NCBI GenBank assembly: GCA_026391735.1
Contig: JAPLDL010000015.1
Location: 124,001-188,000 of the forward strand
DNA from: Bacteroidota bacterium
GTDB taxonomy: Bacteria; Bacteroidota; Bacteroidia; Bacteroidales; FEN-979
Length of the DNA stretch: 64,000 bases
Reading direction: 5' to 3'
The translations under genes were made by a program, and so were the position numbers. Under the pieces are notes generated by a model. That model searched no databases. It was not told where the DNA came from and saw nothing but the letters and a program-made list of their open reading frames with translations. Positions 41,599-51,700 of the stretch are shown here, piece by piece; within the stretch, counting starts at the first letter, position 1; every line of letters starts with the position of its first letter.

Positions 41599-42573
41599 TT
41601 ACTGCCTGTCCTTTTTCCGCGTCCAGCGAAATCCCCTGAACGATAACCTCTGAATATAGGTTTTTAGATGTCTTTCCTTTTTCCTGGGATAGATATCATC
41701 TATTTTTATCATGATCCCGGTTTCTTCAACATCCCCGAAGTCATGGTTTATTGAAGTCCCGAAAGCGCGCATTGTTGAACTCAGGTTCATGTATGCGTTA
41801 ACTAAAGGAGGAACCAGTTCTCCATGCCTCCTCACTTCATGTACCAGGACCTTGTAATTTTCTTCGAATGAGGGAGCATTAAAAATATTCTTCAGGGTTT
41901 CTTCGGATGTCTCGGTGACCAGGGTATACTTTGGGGTCAGCAGATGCTCATTATCGGGAAAGAACCTCTTTAAAAAAAATATGACCAGGTCACGGGCAGT
42001 TTTATTGTATTGAGGGTACATGGTCATCTTACCAAAGAAATACCTCACATCGGGGTTCTCAATGATCATTGCACCAAGACCGTCCCAGAGGTTGTCGAGT
42101 GAATACAATCCTCTTCTCAGGTTTACCGTTGGCTGGTATTCCGGCTGAACAAAAGAGCGCCCAAGCTCAATTGAGAAAGGAAGGTAATCTCGGATAAACT
42201 TATGTGAGAAATCAAAGAGTTCGGCGGTTGCGGAACTTAAGCAGCCATTGGCAAGGCAGGGAATATCCCTGCCATGGATAAAACGGTATCCGCCCACAAT
42301 CTCATGATCGGCAGGATCCCATACGATAAGCTGGTGAAAGGGTTCATCCATGACATCAAATTCATCGATGTCTATAGATTTTCCGGTTCCGCCACCGGCA
42401 TCCCTGAACGTGATCTCCCTTAGCCGCCCCAACTCTTTCATAAGATTTGGAGAGTCGTGAGCTGTAAAAATATAAATCTTGTTCTGTCCGTTGTTTGTAT
42501 TGCGGACAAATTTCGAGTCGGTAAGTTCGGCATCAAGCAGGTGCCTGTCGACGGGAGGAATTATAGTTTCCAT
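41599..42573 (-). CDS. glsB: GlsB-like glycine N-acyltransferase (GNAT-fold, OlsB-related)
   Basis: Predicted to transfer a 3-hydroxy fatty acyl group to the amino group of glycine, the first step of glycine lipid synthesis in Bacteroides; OlsB does the same with ornithine. 324 residues: conserved start ETIIPPVDRHLLDAEL, then IYIFTAHDSPNLMKELGRLREI, FRDAGGGTGKSIDIDEFD, and GGYRFIHG with SIELGRSFVQPEYQ. The last ~60 residues end in a very basic tail. Family identity is strong; the exact amino acid substrate is inferred. The partner O-acyltransferase gene is divergent, 96 bp away. Confidence 0.82.
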   Translation of the reverse strand: METIIPPVDRHLLDAELTDSKFVRNTNNGQNKIYIFTAHDSPNLMKELGRLREITFRDAGGGTGKSIDIDEFDVMDEPFHQLIVWDPADHEIVGGYRFIHGRDIPCLANGCLSSATAELFDFSHKFIRDYLPFSIELGRSFVQPEYQPTVNLRRGLYSLDNLWDGLGAMIIENPDVRYFFGKMTMYPQYNKTARDLVIFFLKRFFPDNEHLLTPKYTLVTETSEETLKNIFNAPSFEENYKVLVHEVRRHGELVPPLVNAYMNLSSTMRAFGTSINHDFGDVEETGIMIKIDDIYPRKKERHLKTYIQRLSFRGFRWTRKKDRQ

Positions 42574-42657
42574 ATTAGCAAAATAAGGCTCTTACACAAA
42601 AGTAATAAAAGCAATGAAACAGTCCCACTTATAATCCATGCATGTGTTGCGATTTTA

Positions 42658-42665
42658 TATTTTTG
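42658..42665 (+). promoter_or_regulatory. -7 element of glsA, leaderless geometry
   Basis: TATTTTTG, perfect TAnnTTTG. Its G is 5 bp before the A of the glsA ATG, so transcription should begin at or within a base of the start codon. Confidence 0.6.
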
Positions 42666-42669
42666 CAAT

Positions 42670-43545
42670 ATGGCGGAGCTGCAAATTGAAATACCCGAAA
42701 AACTGATCAATATTGAAGGTCTTTTTAAAGCCAAGAACCCTCGTCTTCTGAAGCTCATTCCGGCCTGGTTTATGCGTTATCTTAAACGGATAATACACCA
42801 GGATGAAGTCAACGGGTATATTTACAGGAACAGGGATAAATTCGGACTTCCTTTTGTTGAAGCCATACTTGGTGAGTTCGGTGTCGCGGTAAACACGGGT
42901 ATCCCGGGAATGGCCGATGCGGGAGCCATTGAGCAATTGAGCCGGATCTTACTAGACAGGAGGGTGATCGTTGCTTCCAATCACCCGCTGGGAGGCCTTG
43001 ACGGACTGGCCCTGATGAACCAGATAGGGAAGGTCAGGCCTGATATCGTATTCCCGGTAAATGATCTGCTTATGAATATACCCGGGCTTAAACCTTTATT
43101 CATACCTGTTAACAAACACGGGAAGAACACTGAGAATGCAAGAATAATTGATGAAAATTTTGCTGGCAGCAAAGTCATTCTGTATTTCCCGGCAGGGCTT
43201 GTATCCCGCAAATTTAAAGGCGGCATTATCAGGGATCTTGACTGGAAGAATACGTTTATCAAGAAGGCCAAAAAATATGAACGCGATGTACTTCCGGTAT
43301 ATATCTCGGGGCGGAATTCCAACTGGTTTTACAACCTCTCCAAATGGAGAAAAAAACTTGGGATCAAAGCAAATATTGAAATGTTGTATCTTGCCGATGA
43401 AATGATGAAGCAGAAGGGCCATACCATCAGGATCATCGTTGGCGATCTCATCACATGGCAATCCTTCGACAAGTCAAGGAACGATTTACAATGGGCCGAT
43501 TATGTAAAACAGAAGGTCTACGACTTGTCAAAACATCAGGAATGA
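42670..43545 (+). CDS. glsA: GlsA-like O-acyltransferase (PlsC family)
   Basis: Acyltransferase of 291 residues that would esterify the hydroxyl of the N-acyl-glycine made by GlsB. PlsC-type motifs: ASNHPLGGLDGLAL (His and Asp of the active site), FIPVNKHGKN, and LYFPAGLVSRKFKGGI (phosphate or substrate site). It is membrane-associated at the inner leaflet. The ATG at 42670 is chosen since MAELQIEIPEKLI is the conserved start; the open frame upstream crosses into glsB antisense. Followed by engB 25 bp later. Confidence 0.83.
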   Translation: MAELQIEIPEKLINIEGLFKAKNPRLLKLIPAWFMRYLKRIIHQDEVNGYIYRNRDKFGLPFVEAILGEFGVAVNTGIPGMADAGAIEQLSRILLDRRVIVASNHPLGGLDGLALMNQIGKVRPDIVFPVNDLLMNIPGLKPLFIPVNKHGKNTENARIIDENFAGSKVILYFPAGLVSRKFKGGIIRDLDWKNTFIKKAKKYERDVLPVYISGRNSNWFYNLSKWRKKLGIKANIEMLYLADEMMKQKGHTIRIIVGDLITWQSFDKSRNDLQWADYVKQKVYDLSKHQE

Positions 43546-43553
43546 ATTACCGA

Positions 43554-43567
43554 ATCTGACATCCGCA
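43554..43567. repeat. Two-unit heptamer ATCTGAC/ATCCGCA
   Basis: Two 7-bp steps of the ATCYGAY family in the 25-bp gap between glsA and engB. The 11-mer CTGACATCCGC here (43556) also occurs at 7961 and, inverted, at 60034. Confidence 0.45.
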
Positions 43568-43570
43568 AAC

Positions 43571-44161
43571 ATGAACCTTAAATTCGTTTCAAGCATTGTG
43601 CATCCGAAAGACGGTCCGGGTACAGGTTTGCCCGAATTTGCTTTCATTGGCCGTTCCAATGTGGGGAAATCTTCCCTGATCAATATGCTTGCAGGCCGGA
43701 AGAGCCTTGCCAAAACTTCATCAAGTCCGGGCAAGACCAGGACCATCAATCATTACCTTGAGGAAGATCTGTTGTTTTATCTTGTAGACCTGCCTGGTTA
43801 CGGATATGCAAAGCTTTCCAAAGTGGAAAAGGCGAAACTGGAACAGATTATCAATTCGTATATCCTGAAAAGCCCGGCCCTCAGGAACACGTTTATACTG
43901 GTTGATGCCCGGCATGAACCCCTGAAACAGGATGCAGGGTTTATGAGCTGGATGATCAGGAATAACAAGCCTTTTGTGATATTGTTCACGAAAACAGACA
44001 AACTTTCAAAACCCGGACAAAGAAAGCTTCAGACTGATTATATTAAAGGACTGCAGAGGTTTCTACCCGGCTTTATACCCGGCATGATCACAACATCCTC
44101 CACAACACGCGTAGGCCGGGAAGAAATAGAAAACCTGATAAAAAAAATGATGCTTATTTAA
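43571..44161 (+). CDS. engB: Ribosome biogenesis GTP-binding protein EngB/YsxC
   Basis: Essential-type small GTPase of 196 residues for late 50S assembly and division. G1 GRSNVGKSS (27-35), G2 region GKTRTINHY, G3 DLPGYGYAK, G4 FTKTDKLSK. Start region MNLKFVSSIVHPKDGP is typical. The stop overlaps the end of the convergent biotin carrier gene by 8 bp. Confidence 0.96.
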   Translation: MNLKFVSSIVHPKDGPGTGLPEFAFIGRSNVGKSSLINMLAGRKSLAKTSSSPGKTRTINHYLEEDLLFYLVDLPGYGYAKLSKVEKAKLEQIINSYILKSPALRNTFILVDARHEPLKQDAGFMSWMIRNNKPFVILFTKTDKLSKPGQRKLQTDYIKGLQRFLPGFIPGMITTSSTTRVGREEIENLIKKMMLI

Positions 44162-44495
44162 GCTCAACCAGCAACTGGTTCTTTGAAACCCTGTCACCTT
44201 GTTTTACATAGATCTTTTTAACAACGGTGCTGACAGGCGATAACAGATGGTTATTCATTTTCATGGCCTGGAGATCGAGCAGGGTTTCGCCTTCCCTGAC
44301 CTTATGATTTTCCTTGACATACACTTTTACGATAGTGCCGGGGATAAATGCAGTGATCTTTTTCGGATCGTCCACCTTATACGGCTTGCGCATTAAGAAT
44401 GTACGGTTTGGCAAGGTTTTAAAAGCAATATGTTCCATCTGAAAGGAGATGAACTCAGCTTCGGCAGGAGCTTGCGGTTTTTCGTTTTCTTCCAT
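44154..44495 (-). CDS. Biotin carboxyl carrier protein
   Basis: Biotinyl-lipoyl domain protein of 113 residues with the biotinylation motif AMKM (Lys79) and flanking PGTIVKVYVKENHKVREGE and QGDRVSKNQLLVEL typical of the fold. It carries carboxyl groups for the carboxyltransferase encoded immediately upstream, 26 bp away. No biotin carboxylase gene is in the window. It could serve propionyl-CoA/acyl-CoA carboxylase or methylmalonyl-CoA decarboxylase. Confidence 0.88.
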   Translation of the reverse strand: MEENEKPQAPAEAEFISFQMEHIAFKTLPNRTFLMRKPYKVDDPKKITAFIPGTIVKVYVKENHKVREGETLLDLQAMKMNNHLLSPVSTVVKKIYVKQGDRVSKNQLLVELK

Positions 44496-44521
44496 AAGAC
44501 AATGTTCTAATTTCAGGACGA

Positions 44522-46069
44522 TCAGAAGGGAGGAACTCCGTGTTTTTTCTTCGGGGCGATCTCATTTTTATTCTGTGCGAGTGTCAGGGAATGGATCAGG
44601 AAATTCCTGGTTTCAGAAGGTTCAATGACAGCATCCACATACCCGTAAGCCGCTGCTACGTAAGGGTTAGCAAATTTCTGACGGTATTCCTCAATTAATT
44701 TCTTACGGGTTTCGTCAGGGTTGTCTGAAGATTTTATTTCAGTGCGGAAGATAATGTTGGCTGCGCCTTCTGGCCCCATGACGGCAATCTCAGCAGTAGG
44801 CCATGCCAGCACGAAATCGGCGCGAAGGTGGTGGGAACACATGGCGATATACCCCCCGCCGTAAGCTTTACGGAGGATCACGGTAAGCTTGGGAACAGTT
44901 GCTTCGCTGTAGGCATAAAGTACTTTCGCACCATGCCTGATAACACCTGCATGTTCCTGGTCAATGCCAGGGAGATAGCCCGGCAGATCGACAAGGGTAA
45001 CCAGAGGGATATTAAAGGCATCACAATAGCGTATGAACCTGGCCGCTTTATCACTCGAATCTACATCGAGCACCCCGGCAAGGACCATGGGCTGATTGGC
45101 GACAAACCCGATGGTTTGTCCGTCAAGTCTCGCAAACCCTACAACAATGTTGGCAGCCCAGTTCTCATGTATCTCGAAAAAGTCAGAGTCGTCAACAAGA
45201 GCTTTGATCACGTCCCTGACGTCATAAGGGGTCATTGGGTTTGTAGGGAAGATGCTTTCAATTTTATAATGCCTGGATTTAGGCGCTTTTTTTGGAAAAA
45301 GCTCGGCTTTCTTGTCGTTGTTCCAGGGGATGAAACTGACCAGCCTTTTGATCTGGTTGAAACATTCTTCTTCACTTTCAGCAAAGAAATGGGCATTTCC
45401 TGTTATCTCGGCATGCACTCTTGCACCACCGAGGTCTTCCATGGAGATCTCCTCTCCCAGAACGGTCTTGATGACTTCCGGACCGGTGATAAACATTTTG
45501 GAAATTTTATCCACCACAAATACAAAGTCAGTAAGGGCCGGTGAATACACTGCGCCTCCGGCACAAGGGCCCAGGATCACGCTGATCTGGGGTATTACCC
45601 CAGAAGCCTGGGTATTCCTGTAAAAGATTTCACCATAGCCTGCAAGCGAGTTGACACCTTCCTGGATACGTGCTCCCCCCGAGTCATTGATCCCGATCAG
45701 GGGTACTTTCATCTTCATGGCGTGATCCATGATCTTGGTGATCTTCTTGGCATGCATAAACCCTAATGAACCTCCGGCAACTGTAAAGTCCTGGGCAAAA
45801 ATACATACAGGCCACGCATTGATCGAGCCGGTACCGGTTATAACACCGTCGCCTGGAAGGTACTTCTTGTCCATATCGAAATCCTGTCCGGCATGCTTCA
45901 CAAACAAATCATATTCATGAAAAGAGTTTGGATCCAGCAATGCGAGGATTCGTTCACGGGCTGTCATCTTCCCGGATGCCTTCTGCTTTTCAAGGGCTTG
46001 TTCACCGCCTCCCTGAAAGGCTTCATTCATCCTTCGTTTGAGTTCATTCGTCTTAGCTCTTAAACTCAT
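44522..46069 (-). CDS. Acyl-CoA carboxylase carboxyltransferase (PccB/MmdA-like)
   Basis: Carboxyltransferase of 515 residues that moves CO2 between biotin and an acyl-CoA such as propionyl-/methylmalonyl-CoA. Two crotonase-fold halves: GGSLGFMHAKKITKIMDHA, INDSGGARIQEGVNSL (first oxyanion hole), and LVDLPGYLPGIDQEHAGVIRHGAK with KAYGGGYIAM (second). The ATG at 46069 fits the family start. Direction, carboxylase or decarboxylase, is not decided by sequence; no Na+-pump beta subunit is nearby. A TACTTTTG promoter lies at 46094-46101. Confidence 0.93.
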   Translation of the reverse strand: MSLRAKTNELKRRMNEAFQGGGEQALEKQKASGKMTARERILALLDPNSFHEYDLFVKHAGQDFDMDKKYLPGDGVITGTGSINAWPVCIFAQDFTVAGGSLGFMHAKKITKIMDHAMKMKVPLIGINDSGGARIQEGVNSLAGYGEIFYRNTQASGVIPQISVILGPCAGGAVYSPALTDFVFVVDKISKMFITGPEVIKTVLGEEISMEDLGGARVHAEITGNAHFFAESEEECFNQIKRLVSFIPWNNDKKAELFPKKAPKSRHYKIESIFPTNPMTPYDVRDVIKALVDDSDFFEIHENWAANIVVGFARLDGQTIGFVANQPMVLAGVLDVDSSDKAARFIRYCDAFNIPLVTLVDLPGYLPGIDQEHAGVIRHGAKVLYAYSEATVPKLTVILRKAYGGGYIAMCSHHLRADFVLAWPTAEIAVMGPEGAANIIFRTEIKSSDNPDETRKKLIEEYRQKFANPYVAAAYGYVDAVIEPSETRNFLIHSLTLAQNKNEIAPKKKHGVPPF

Positions 46070-46093
46070 AATCTTGATTTTTGGCGCAGGGGG

Positions 46094-46101
46094 CAAAAGT
46101 A
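46094..46101 (-). promoter_or_regulatory. -7 element of the carboxyltransferase operon
   Basis: Minus-strand TACTTTTG, perfect TAnnTTTG, 25 bp before the ATG at 46069. An 8-bp inverted repeat TCGGGAGC/GCTCCCGA (46131 and 46186) lies upstream. Confidence 0.6.
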
Positions 46102-46254
46102 CGACTATGAAGAAGAATAAAGAATGATATTCGGGAGCGAATTTTAAGAATCCGAAATAATTACTCTTTCAAGACAAAAATGAAGGCTCCCGATGAGTGT
46201 TGTAAAAAACCGGATTTCAGCTAATTAACACATGCTGTTAGGGTTTTGTGGCGG

Positions 46255-46262
46255 TATATTTG
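46255..46262 (+). promoter_or_regulatory. Plus-strand promoter-like element facing the end of mutS2
   Basis: TATATTTG, perfect TAnnTTTG, in the gap between two minus-strand genes. It would drive transcription antisense to the mutS2 3' end from about 46267. No TTTG is found at the right distance. Confidence 0.3.
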
Positions 46263-46324
46263 ATTGTGAAAAGAAAAACGTTAAAAATTGTTAAATGAAC
46301 AATAGAGCAGTATTTGCAGGATAC

Positions 46325-48679
46325 CTATTTGAAAATGACAATGGTTATACCGCTACCCCCCCGTTCCACATGCTCGTCTTTGGCGCTTTTTATTTCCTTT
46401 ACAGAACGCAGGTAGTCCCTTGTAACCTGCCTCAGGACCCCGTTTCCTTTACCATGGAGAATTCTTACCTCGGGTATTGAAAGCATAATGGCATCATCGA
46501 TGTATTTCTGAAGCAAGGAGATGGTTTCATCGACGCGTTTCCCCCGAAGGTCCAGTGTTATCTGAAAATCCTGCAGTTTGCGTTGAAGGTCGTCAAGATA
46601 AGACTGGTATTGCCTGTGCTGAGGGCCGGAAGGCTCGAGAATCTGAGGTTTGGGAGGAACAGCTTTTTTTGGTTTACTTGCGGATGAGGACTTACCGGGA
46701 TCTGCAACTGAGGGGGGAGGCTCAGGCCAGACCAGCGGTGCCTGTTTTTCTTCCAGTTTCTCTTTCAGCTCACTGATAACTGACCTTGCGGCTTTGGTCT
46801 GCTCCTTCTCAGCCTGGGCTTCTTTTATTTCTTTGATGGTCTTTTCAATAGTCTTATTTGCATCAGAAACCAGTTTCAACGCTTCTGAACGCGCATTTTC
46901 AAGGATCTCTTTTTTTGACTTTTCAAGGTTGCCGGTAAGCTTCTCATATTTTGCGATAAGTTCGGCAAGAAAATCATCGGCAACCCTCAACTCCGTTGAC
47001 TTCCTGCTCATCTCATCTTTCTCTGTCTCAAGGTCCTGTATCTGTTTTTCAAAATTAAGCTGACTATGGCCCGTGATGTTCCTTGCCTTATTTAAGACCG
47101 TCCCGGGAAAACCTATCTGGGCTGCAATCTCAAAAGCGAAGGAATTGCCTGGTTTGCCTTTTTTTAAACGGTACAGGGGTTTAAGTTTCTTTGAATCATA
47201 GAGCATTGCACCGTTCACTATTCCCGGGACTTTGCCTGCAAGAAGTTTGAGATTTGAATAATGGGTGGTGATGATCCCGTAGGTTCCCTTACCTGCTATT
47301 TCCTCAAGGCATGCTTCCGCCATGGCACCCCCCTGGGAGGGGTCGGTCCCTGAACCGAACTCATCTATAAGGAGAAGGGTGTGCTCATCCGCATGTTCCA
47401 GGAAAAATTTGAGATTGATCAGCTTGGAAGTATAGGTGCTGAGATCATTATCGATAGACTGCTCATCCCCAATATCTATAAAGATCTTTTCAAAGATCAG
47501 GAACTCCGAATCCTGCCTTACAGGCGGCAATAGTCCGCACTGGAACATATATTGCACCAGGCCTGCCGTTTTCAGGCAAACAGATTTCCCGCCTGCATTG
47601 GGTCCCGAGATGATGAGGATACGTTCATCTCCTTCCAGTTCAAGGTCAAGCGGCACAACTTCTTTCTTTATTTTCCTGAAATGAAGGTAAAGATTCGGAT
47701 GGATGGCCTGGTACCATTTAAATGATAATTGCGTATTTTTCCCTGATGAAGGATGGGGGTCCTGAGCGATCAGCGGAAGAACTCCTGAAATTTCCCTGGC
47801 AAACAGGGCTTTTGCCCTGATGGAATCAATAAGGCCCAGGAAATTATACAGGCTTACCAGGTTTCCTGTCTCAGGCCTTACCTCATCGGTAAAAAGGGTC
47901 AGGATCTTTATGATCTCCCTTTTTTCGGCATATTCAATTTCCCTTATCTCGTTGTTTGTTTCAAAAATCGCCGAAGGTTCAATATATACTGTGTGTCCTG
48001 TAGCGGATTCATCATGCACATACCCGCTGATTTTGCGTTTATGGGCACTCAGCATCGGGATCACAAGACGGCCGTTGCGAATGGTAACCTCGGCATCTTC
48101 GGGAGTCCATCCTGATTGCCTTGCAATTTTCAGGTCATGATGAATCTTTGACTCAACTCCCGCAATCTTAAATGCTTTTTCTTTCCTGAGTTTATGGAGT
48201 TCGGGCGAGGCATTATCCTTTATTTCGGAACGTTCATCCAGGATGCGGTCAATACGATGGACCAGGGAAGCGGGAAGGTCCAGGGCAGTGCCGGAGGTTA
48301 TGACTGAAGTGATCTGCCCGAAAAGCTCAGGATACGTCTCTCGGCGTTCAGTAAAAAAGCGGATAAGTCCCGCAACGGTCTGAAGCGAAAACCGGAGCTC
48401 CGCAAGCGTTTCCTCCTCAAAATATGTTCCGGGAGTGATGATCCTTTTCAGCTCCGGAAGAAGGTCGTAATAATCCTGGGCCGGGAACCCTTCCTCAAAA
48501 TTCAGGACATTGAGCATCTCACCGGATAATTTCAGCTTTAAAAAAATGTCTTCCCTCCCGGTGGAAAACGAAATCCCTGAAATAAGGTCTTTCCCAATGG
48601 TAGACAGGCAGTTGGCTTTGAGCATCTCCCGGATGAGATCAAAGCCCAGTTTATTTTCTAAAGAAGTTGGATAAAACAT
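46325..48679 (-). CDS. mutS2: Endonuclease MutS2
   Basis: MutS paralogue of 784 residues linked to anti-recombination and to collided-ribosome rescue in other bacteria. The core and clamp region is followed by the ATPase with Walker A SGPNAGGKS, LLIDEFGSGTDPSQGG and ATHYSNLK-like TTHYSNLK. After a long coiled coil and a Pro/Ser/Lys linker comes the C-terminal Smr nuclease domain with LDLRGKRVDET and LHGKGNGVLR. The start codon A lies 5 nt from the -7 element G, so the mRNA is probably leaderless. Confidence 0.96.
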   Translation of the reverse strand: MFYPTSLENKLGFDLIREMLKANCLSTIGKDLISGISFSTGREDIFLKLKLSGEMLNVLNFEEGFPAQDYYDLLPELKRIITPGTYFEEETLAELRFSLQTVAGLIRFFTERRETYPELFGQITSVITSGTALDLPASLVHRIDRILDERSEIKDNASPELHKLRKEKAFKIAGVESKIHHDLKIARQSGWTPEDAEVTIRNGRLVIPMLSAHKRKISGYVHDESATGHTVYIEPSAIFETNNEIREIEYAEKREIIKILTLFTDEVRPETGNLVSLYNFLGLIDSIRAKALFAREISGVLPLIAQDPHPSSGKNTQLSFKWYQAIHPNLYLHFRKIKKEVVPLDLELEGDERILIISGPNAGGKSVCLKTAGLVQYMFQCGLLPPVRQDSEFLIFEKIFIDIGDEQSIDNDLSTYTSKLINLKFFLEHADEHTLLLIDEFGSGTDPSQGGAMAEACLEEIAGKGTYGIITTHYSNLKLLAGKVPGIVNGAMLYDSKKLKPLYRLKKGKPGNSFAFEIAAQIGFPGTVLNKARNITGHSQLNFEKQIQDLETEKDEMSRKSTELRVADDFLAELIAKYEKLTGNLEKSKKEILENARSEALKLVSDANKTIEKTIKEIKEAQAEKEQTKAARSVISELKEKLEEKQAPLVWPEPPPSVADPGKSSSASKPKKAVPPKPQILEPSGPQHRQYQSYLDDLQRKLQDFQITLDLRGKRVDETISLLQKYIDDAIMLSIPEVRILHGKGNGVLRQVTRDYLRSVKEIKSAKDEHVERGGSGITIVIFK

Positions 48680-48683
48680 CCTG

Positions 48684-48708
48684 CAAAATTAAAAAAAATG
48701 TACCTTTG
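48684..48708. promoter_or_regulatory. Divergent promoters (mutS2 / nifJ)
   Basis: Minus-strand TAATTTTG at 48684-48691 (mutS2 ATG at 48679) and plus-strand TACCTTTG at 48701-48708 (nifJ ATG at 48765). Confidence 0.65.
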
Positions 48709-48764
48709 CAGTCTGTTAATCGATTCACAGTAGAGAGAATTAAAATCTTATAAATCAACATATT

Positions 48765-51700
48765 ATGACTAAAACTAAAAAATTTCTGACTTGTGACGGT
48801 AACCAGGCTGCATCGCATATGGCCTATATGTTCAGCGAAGTAGCTGCCATTTACCCTATCACGCCTTCCTCGAACATGGCCGAAAATGTCGATGAGTGGG
48901 CTGCCAACGGGCGCAGGAATATTTTCGGTGATGAAGTCCGGGTTAGCGAAATGCAGAGTGAAGCAGGCGCTGCAGGTGCCGTTCACGGATCCCTGCAGGC
49001 AGGCGTCCTCACTACTACCTTTACAGCTTCGCAGGGTTTATTGCTTATGATCCCAAACATGTATAAAATCGCGGGAGAACTTCTTCCGGGCGTATTTCAT
49101 GTTTCAGCAAGAACCGTTGCTGCTCATGCCCTTTCGATTTTCGGAGACCATGGTGACATTTATGCAACCAGGCAGACGGGCTTTGCCATGCTGGCTTCTG
49201 GTTCAGTTCAGGAAATCATGGATCTTGCCGGTATTGCCCACCTCGCAGCCATTAAATTAAGATTGCCGTTCCTTCATTTCTTCGATGGATTCCGTTCATC
49301 TCATGAGATCCAGAAGATAGAAGCTTTTGAAACCGAGGATATGGCCAGGCTTATCGATACGAAAGCTTTGCAGGAATTCCGCGACCGGGCTCTTAACCCC
49401 GAACATCCTGTAACCAGGGGCACGGCTCAGAATCCCGATATTTTCTTCCAGGCTAAGGAAGCCGTCAACCGCTTTTATTATCCTGTTGCTGATGTGGTTG
49501 ATGACTATATGAAGGAGATCACATCTCTTACAGGCAGGGAATATCATCCATTTGTTTATTATGGTGACCCCCAGGCCGAGAACATTATCATTGCCATGGG
49601 TTCAGTGACTGAAACCATCCGTGAGACCATCGATTATCTCAGGGCAAAAGGGGAGAAGGTCGGACTGGTGGTTGTTCATCTTTACCGGCCCTTCAGTGAA
49701 AAATATTTCTTCAACATATTACCGAAATCGGTGAAGCGCATTGCTGTGCTCGACCGCACAAAAGAACCTGGAGCCAATGGGGACCCTCTCTACCTTGATA
49801 TCAGGGATATTTTCTATGACCGTGCCGAAAGGCCGATGATCATTGCCGGGCGATATGGACTCAGTTCCAAGGACACGACACCGTCTCAGATCGTATCGGT
49901 TTATGATAACCTGAAGATGAAGGAACCCAAGAACCATTTTACTATGGGTATTGTTGATGACGTTACCTTCACTTCTTTACCGCTGATGCCTGAAATTGAT
50001 ATCCAGCCTGCAACCACTTTTTCTGCCAAGTTCTGGGGAATAGGATCCGACGGGACAGTTGGAGCAAACAAGAACAGTATCAAGATCATCGGCGACAATA
50101 CCGATAAATATGCCCAGGCCTATTTCGCTTATGACTCAAAGAAATCGGGAGGGGTTACTGTTTCCCACCTCCGTTTCGGCGACAGCCCTATCCGCTCTCC
50201 CTACCTGGTCAATATGGCTGATTTCATTGCTTGTCATGTTCCCTCGTATCTTGACAAATATGACCTTGTTAAAGGACTTAAAAAGGGAGGTACCTTCCTT
50301 CTGAATTCCATCTGGGATGCAGAGGAAACGAAAAAGCGCCTTCCCGATGCCATGAAAAAATATCTGGCCGATAATCAGATCAAATTATACATGATTGATG
50401 CTACCAAGATCGCGGAAGAGATCGGACTTGGAAACCGTACCAATTCTATCATGCAGTCGGCCTTCTTCAAGCTGTCCAACATCTTCTCTTATGAGACAGC
50501 AGTCAAGGATATGAAGAAAGCCATTGAAAAGACATATGGGCGTAAAGGAGAAGAGATAGTCAATATGAATTTTGCGGCTATCGACAAGGGAGGAGATGTA
50601 ATTAAAATAGAAATCCCATCCGAATGGTCGAAGATCGTTGTTAAATCCGGTTCAGAAGATTCATCGGTACCGAAATTCGTCAGGGAAATATTTGATCCGG
50701 TTAGCGCCATGAATGGTGACGACATCCCTGTTAGCGCTTTCCTTGGCATGGAAGATGGAACATTCCCTTCGGGGATGACCGTTCTCGAAAAACGAGGCAT
50801 CGCTGTAAATGTCCCCAAATGGATACCCGAAAACTGTATCCAGTGCAACCAATGCGCTTATGTTTGTCCTCACGCTGCCATCCGCCCCTTCCTTCTAAAT
50901 GAAGAAGAGAAGAAAAACGCACCGGCAGATATGCCAACAATGAAGGCCATCGGGAAAGAACTTGCCGGCTACGAATTCAAAATCCAGGTAAGCGTGCTTG
51001 ATTGTACAGGCTGCGGCAACTGCGCCGATATCTGCCCTTCGAAGACCAAAGCACTTGAAATGAACACCTTGGGCAGCCAGATGCAGGAGGTTAAAAACTG
51101 GGATTACCTCATTGAAAAAGTCAGCTATAAGACCAATGTCATTGACCGGTTCAAGACTTTTAAGAACAGCCAATTCTCACAGCCCCTATTCGAATTTTCG
51201 GGCGCATGTGCAGGTTGTGGAGAAACTCCATACATCAAACTTCTGACCCAGCTTTACGGGGAAAGGATGATGATAGCAAATGCCACAGGTTGCTCTTCAA
51301 TTTATGGAGGGACTGCTCCGTTTACACCTTATCGTGCCAATACCGACGGACGGGGACCGGCCTGGGCTAATTCGCTGTTTGAGGATAATGCCGAATACGG
51401 TTATGGAATGGCTATCGCCGTTGGCAAACTTCGTCAGCGTATTGCCAGGAAAATGAAAGAAGCCATCAAAGCCAATATGATGGGAGCCGATACCTTGCTT
51501 GCATTCCAGGAATGGATCGATGGCAAGGACGATGCAGACAAGTCAAAAGCTGCAACGATCAAACTCCTTCCCCTCCTGGAACGTGAAAACGATCAGCTGG
51601 CCAGGGACATTACAAACCTTAAGCAATATTTGATCAAGAAATCCATCTGGATCATCGGCGGGGACGGCTGGGCCTATGATATAGGTTACGGCGGTTTGGA

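Noticed and set aside
41599-42573. Hemolysin, as this GNAT family is often labelled
   Set aside because: The label comes from old annotation; the motifs fit OlsB/GlsB-type N-acyltransferases.
46295-46480. Small plus-strand ORF (61 codons) at the end of mutS2
   Set aside because: It overlaps mutS2 antisense for most of its length, has no family resemblance, and open antisense frames are common here.
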